Assembly: GCA_964396385.1 (NCBI GenBank)
Contig: CAYNFH010000044.1
Coordinates: 1 to 32,590 of the forward strand
DNA: 32,590 bases
Reading direction: 5' to 3'
Source: CAYNFH01 sp964396385
GTDB lineage: Bacteria; Armatimonadota; Chthonomonadetes; Chthonomonadales; CAJBBX01
The translations under genes were made by a program, and so were the position numbers. Shown here in pieces: positions 30,844 through 32,590 of the stretch. How positions within the stretch are numbered: the first letter of the stretch is position 1; every line of letters starts with the position of its first letter. The notes beneath the pieces are model-generated. The model saw only the letters and a list, made by a program, of their open reading frames with translations, made no database searches and was not told the origin of the DNA.

Positions 30844-32590
30844 CTAAGATTCTCCAAGCTTAAGCACGCTAAGGAAGGCCTCCTGCGGGATCTCCACGTT
30901 GCCAACCTGCTTCATCCGCTTCTTACCCTCTTTCTGCTTCTCCAGGAGTTTGCGCTTGCGCGTGATGTCGCCGCCATAACATTTGGCTGTGACGTTCTTG
31001 CGGTAGGGCGCTACCCGATCCGCCGCGATGATCTTGCCACCAATGGCAGCCTGGATACGTACCTCGAACTGCTGGCGCGGCACCACCTGCTTGAGCTGCT
31101 CCGTAAGGGCGCGGCCGCGGGCATACGCCTTGTCCCGATGGGTAATAAAGGAAAGGGCATCCACCGTATCACCGTTGATTAGGATGTCCAGCTTGATGAG
31201 CTTCGACTCCTGGTAGCCGGCCGGCTCGTAGTCGAAAGAGGCGTACCCCCGCGTGCGGCTTTTGAGTTGGTCGAAGAAGTCCAGCAGGATCTCCGCCAAA
31301 GGCAGCTTGTAGTGGAGCATGACCCGGTCTGGAGCCGGGTGTTCCATCCGCACGAACTCCCCACGCCGGTCGCGGGCCAGGTCCATCACCGTACCGACGT
31401 AGGTGGACGGGATGAAGACCGTCGCATCCACGTACGGCTCCTCGATGTGATCAATATAGGTGGGGTTGGGAAGGTGCGCCGGGTTATCGATCTCTTCCGC
31501 CGCGCCGTCGGTGCGGTAGACCCGGTAAACCACCGACGGGGAGGTGGCGATGAGCTGGAGCCCAAATTCGCGCTCCAGCCTCTCCTGGATGATCTCCATG
31601 TGGAGCAGGCCCAGGAACCCGCAGCGGTAGCCGAACCCGAGGGCGGCCGAAGTCTCCGGCTCGAATGAGAGCGCCGCGTCGTTGAGCTGGAGTTTGGCCA
31701 GCGCCTCGCGAAGCTCGGGATAGTCCCGGCTGTCTACGGGGTAGAGGCCGCAGAAGACCATCGGCTTGGCCTTGCGGTAGCCCGGGAGCATCTCGCCCGC
31801 GGGATTGTCGGCGTCTGTCACGGTGTCGCCCACGGTCGCGTCTCCGATAGTCTTGATGCTCGCGGTGAAGAACCCCACCTCGCCTGTTTTCAGGAGCGAG
31901 GCGGTCTCCATCTTGGGCCGGAAGACTCCAACCGTATTGACCTCGAACTCCTTGCCGGTCGCCATGAATCGGATGCGCTGTCCGGGCCGGAGCGAGCCGT
32001 CGACGATGCGCATGTAGCAGACCACGCCCTGGTAGGCGTCGAAGTGGCTGTCGAAGACGAGGGCGCGCAGGGGAGATCTCGGGTCGCCAGACGGCGGCGG
32101 GATCTTGTGGACAATGTGGTCCAGGATCTCCTCGATACCAATGCCCTGCTTGGCGCTGGCGAGGACCGCGTCGTGGGCGGGCAGGGCAAGCACGTTCTCA
32201 ATCTCGTCCCGCACTCGCTCGGGGTCCGCCGCCGGCAGGTCGATCTTGTTTATGACCGGCACGAGCTCAAGGTTGTTGTTGAGCGCCAGGTTGACGTTTG
32301 CGAGCGTCTGCGCCTCCACCCCCTGCGCGGCGTCAACCACCAGAATGGCGCCCTCGCAGGCCGCGAGAGAGCGGGAGACCTCGTACGTGAAGTCCACGTG
32401 GCCGGGCGTGTCGATCAGATTCAGCTCGTAACGGTCGCCATCTTCCGTCGTGTAGGCGAGACGGACCGCGGTCATCTTGATGGTGATACCGCGCTCCCGC
32501 TCGATGTCCATGGTGTCCAGCCGCTGGTCCTGCGTGTCGCGGTCCCCGATGGCGCCGGTGAGCTCGAGGATACGGTCGGCGAGGGTGGAC
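30844..32590 (-). CDS. lepA: Elongation factor 4 (LepA), N-terminus cut by window edge
   Basis: A translational GTPase that back-translocates or remodels stalled ribosomes. The frame is open to the window edge. It includes STLADRILELTGAI, DTQDQRLDTMDIERERGITIK (switch I, G2), DTPGHVDFTYEVSRSLA (G3) and NKIDLPAADPERV (G4). It ends with the LepA-specific C-terminal domain (ITRKRKLLEKQKEGKKRMKQVGNVEIPQEAFLSVLKL). About 20 N-terminal residues with the P-loop lie outside the window. An internal ATG at 32511 is not the start, because the upstream 26 codons are perfectly family-like. The stop is TAG at 30844-30846. No terminator is evident before the next gene's promoter. Confidence 0.97.
   Translation of the reverse strand, partial: STLADRILELTGAIGDRDTQDQRLDTMDIERERGITIKMTAVRLAYTTEDGDRYELNLIDTPGHVDFTYEVSRSLAACEGAILVVDAAQGVEAQTLANVNLALNNNLELVPVINKIDLPAADPERVRDEIENVLALPAHDAVLASAKQGIGIEEILDHIVHKIPPPSGDPRSPLRALVFDSHFDAYQGVVCYMRIVDGSLRPGQRIRFMATGKEFEVNTVGVFRPKMETASLLKTGEVGFFTASIKTIGDATVGDTVTDADNPAGEMLPGYRKAKPMVFCGLYPVDSRDYPELREALAKLQLNDAALSFEPETSAALGFGYRCGFLGLLHMEIIQERLEREFGLQLIATSPSVVYRVYRTDGAAEEIDNPAHLPNPTYIDHIEEPYVDATVFIPSTYVGTVMDLARDRRGEFVRMEHPAPDRVMLHYKLPLAEILLDFFDQLKSRTRGYASFDYEPAGYQESKLIKLDILINGDTVDALSFITHRDKAYARGRALTEQLKQVVPRQQFEVRIQAAIGGKIIAADRVAPYRKNVTAKCYGGDITRKRKLLEKQKEGKKRMKQVGNVEIPQEAFLSVLKLGES

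Overview
The window is GC-rich bacterial DNA carrying one short assembly gap of 10 Ns at 15228-15237. No rRNA, tRNA, phage or transposase gene was seen. An outer-membrane-type porin with an N-terminal SLH domain points to a two-membrane (diderm) bacterium. Together with a T-box leader, a DUF2961/GH172 enzyme and a sugar-binding protein fused to a permease, this fits Armatimonadota or a related diderm 'Terrabacteria' lineage best. That placement is inference from gene content, not a measured phylogeny.

Region 1 (1-6033) is cell envelope and polysaccharide. It holds the tail of an unidentified gene, a multi-membrane glycosyltransferase-like protein, an SLH/collagen-like/coiled-coil porin with a clear terminator, a second small secreted barrel-like protein, and UDP-glucose 6-dehydrogenase. 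Region 2 (6128-8976) is a FAD-dependent reductase and an SRPBCC cyclase-like protein in tandem, then a secreted WD40-like propeller. Region 3 (17125 down to 9008, minus strand) is a five-gene carbohydrate unit: a solute-binding protein fused to a MalF-type permease, a MalG-type permease, a clan GH-A glycosidase, a GH172 enzyme and an FG-GAP/VCBS propeller. It has no ATPase gene of its own.

Region 4 (20333 down to 17231, minus strand) is the most interesting. A consensus promoter drives a roughly 400-nt leader containing a well-formed T-box riboswitch. The specifier triplet reads AUG (Met), although the first gene looks like threonine synthase. That gene is followed by a MoaD/ThiS-like sulfur carrier ending in Gly-Gly and a stand-alone NIL domain, then tlyA. 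The arrangement suggests a methionine-starvation-controlled, protein-thiocarboxylate route to homocysteine. It would parallel the CysO/CysM cysteine route, with a threonine-synthase-fold enzyme acting on a homoserine ester.

Region 5 (24159 down to 20330) is a small ribbon-helix-helix-like protein and a three-gene nucleoside-type ABC importer (two permeases and a double ATPase), translationally coupled and lacking its binding protein. Region 6 (24279-30725) has a LOG-family (TIGR00730) protein and a glycolate oxidase locus. In that locus glcE carries an in-frame TAG, and glcD is separated from glcE/glcF by an oppositely oriented small membrane protein gene. ndk and a small secreted Cys-rich protein follow. 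The window ends inside lepA. Intergenic spaces hold several distinctive short repeats: heptanucleotide tandem arrays and imperfect inverted repeats built on GAATGAACG-like units.
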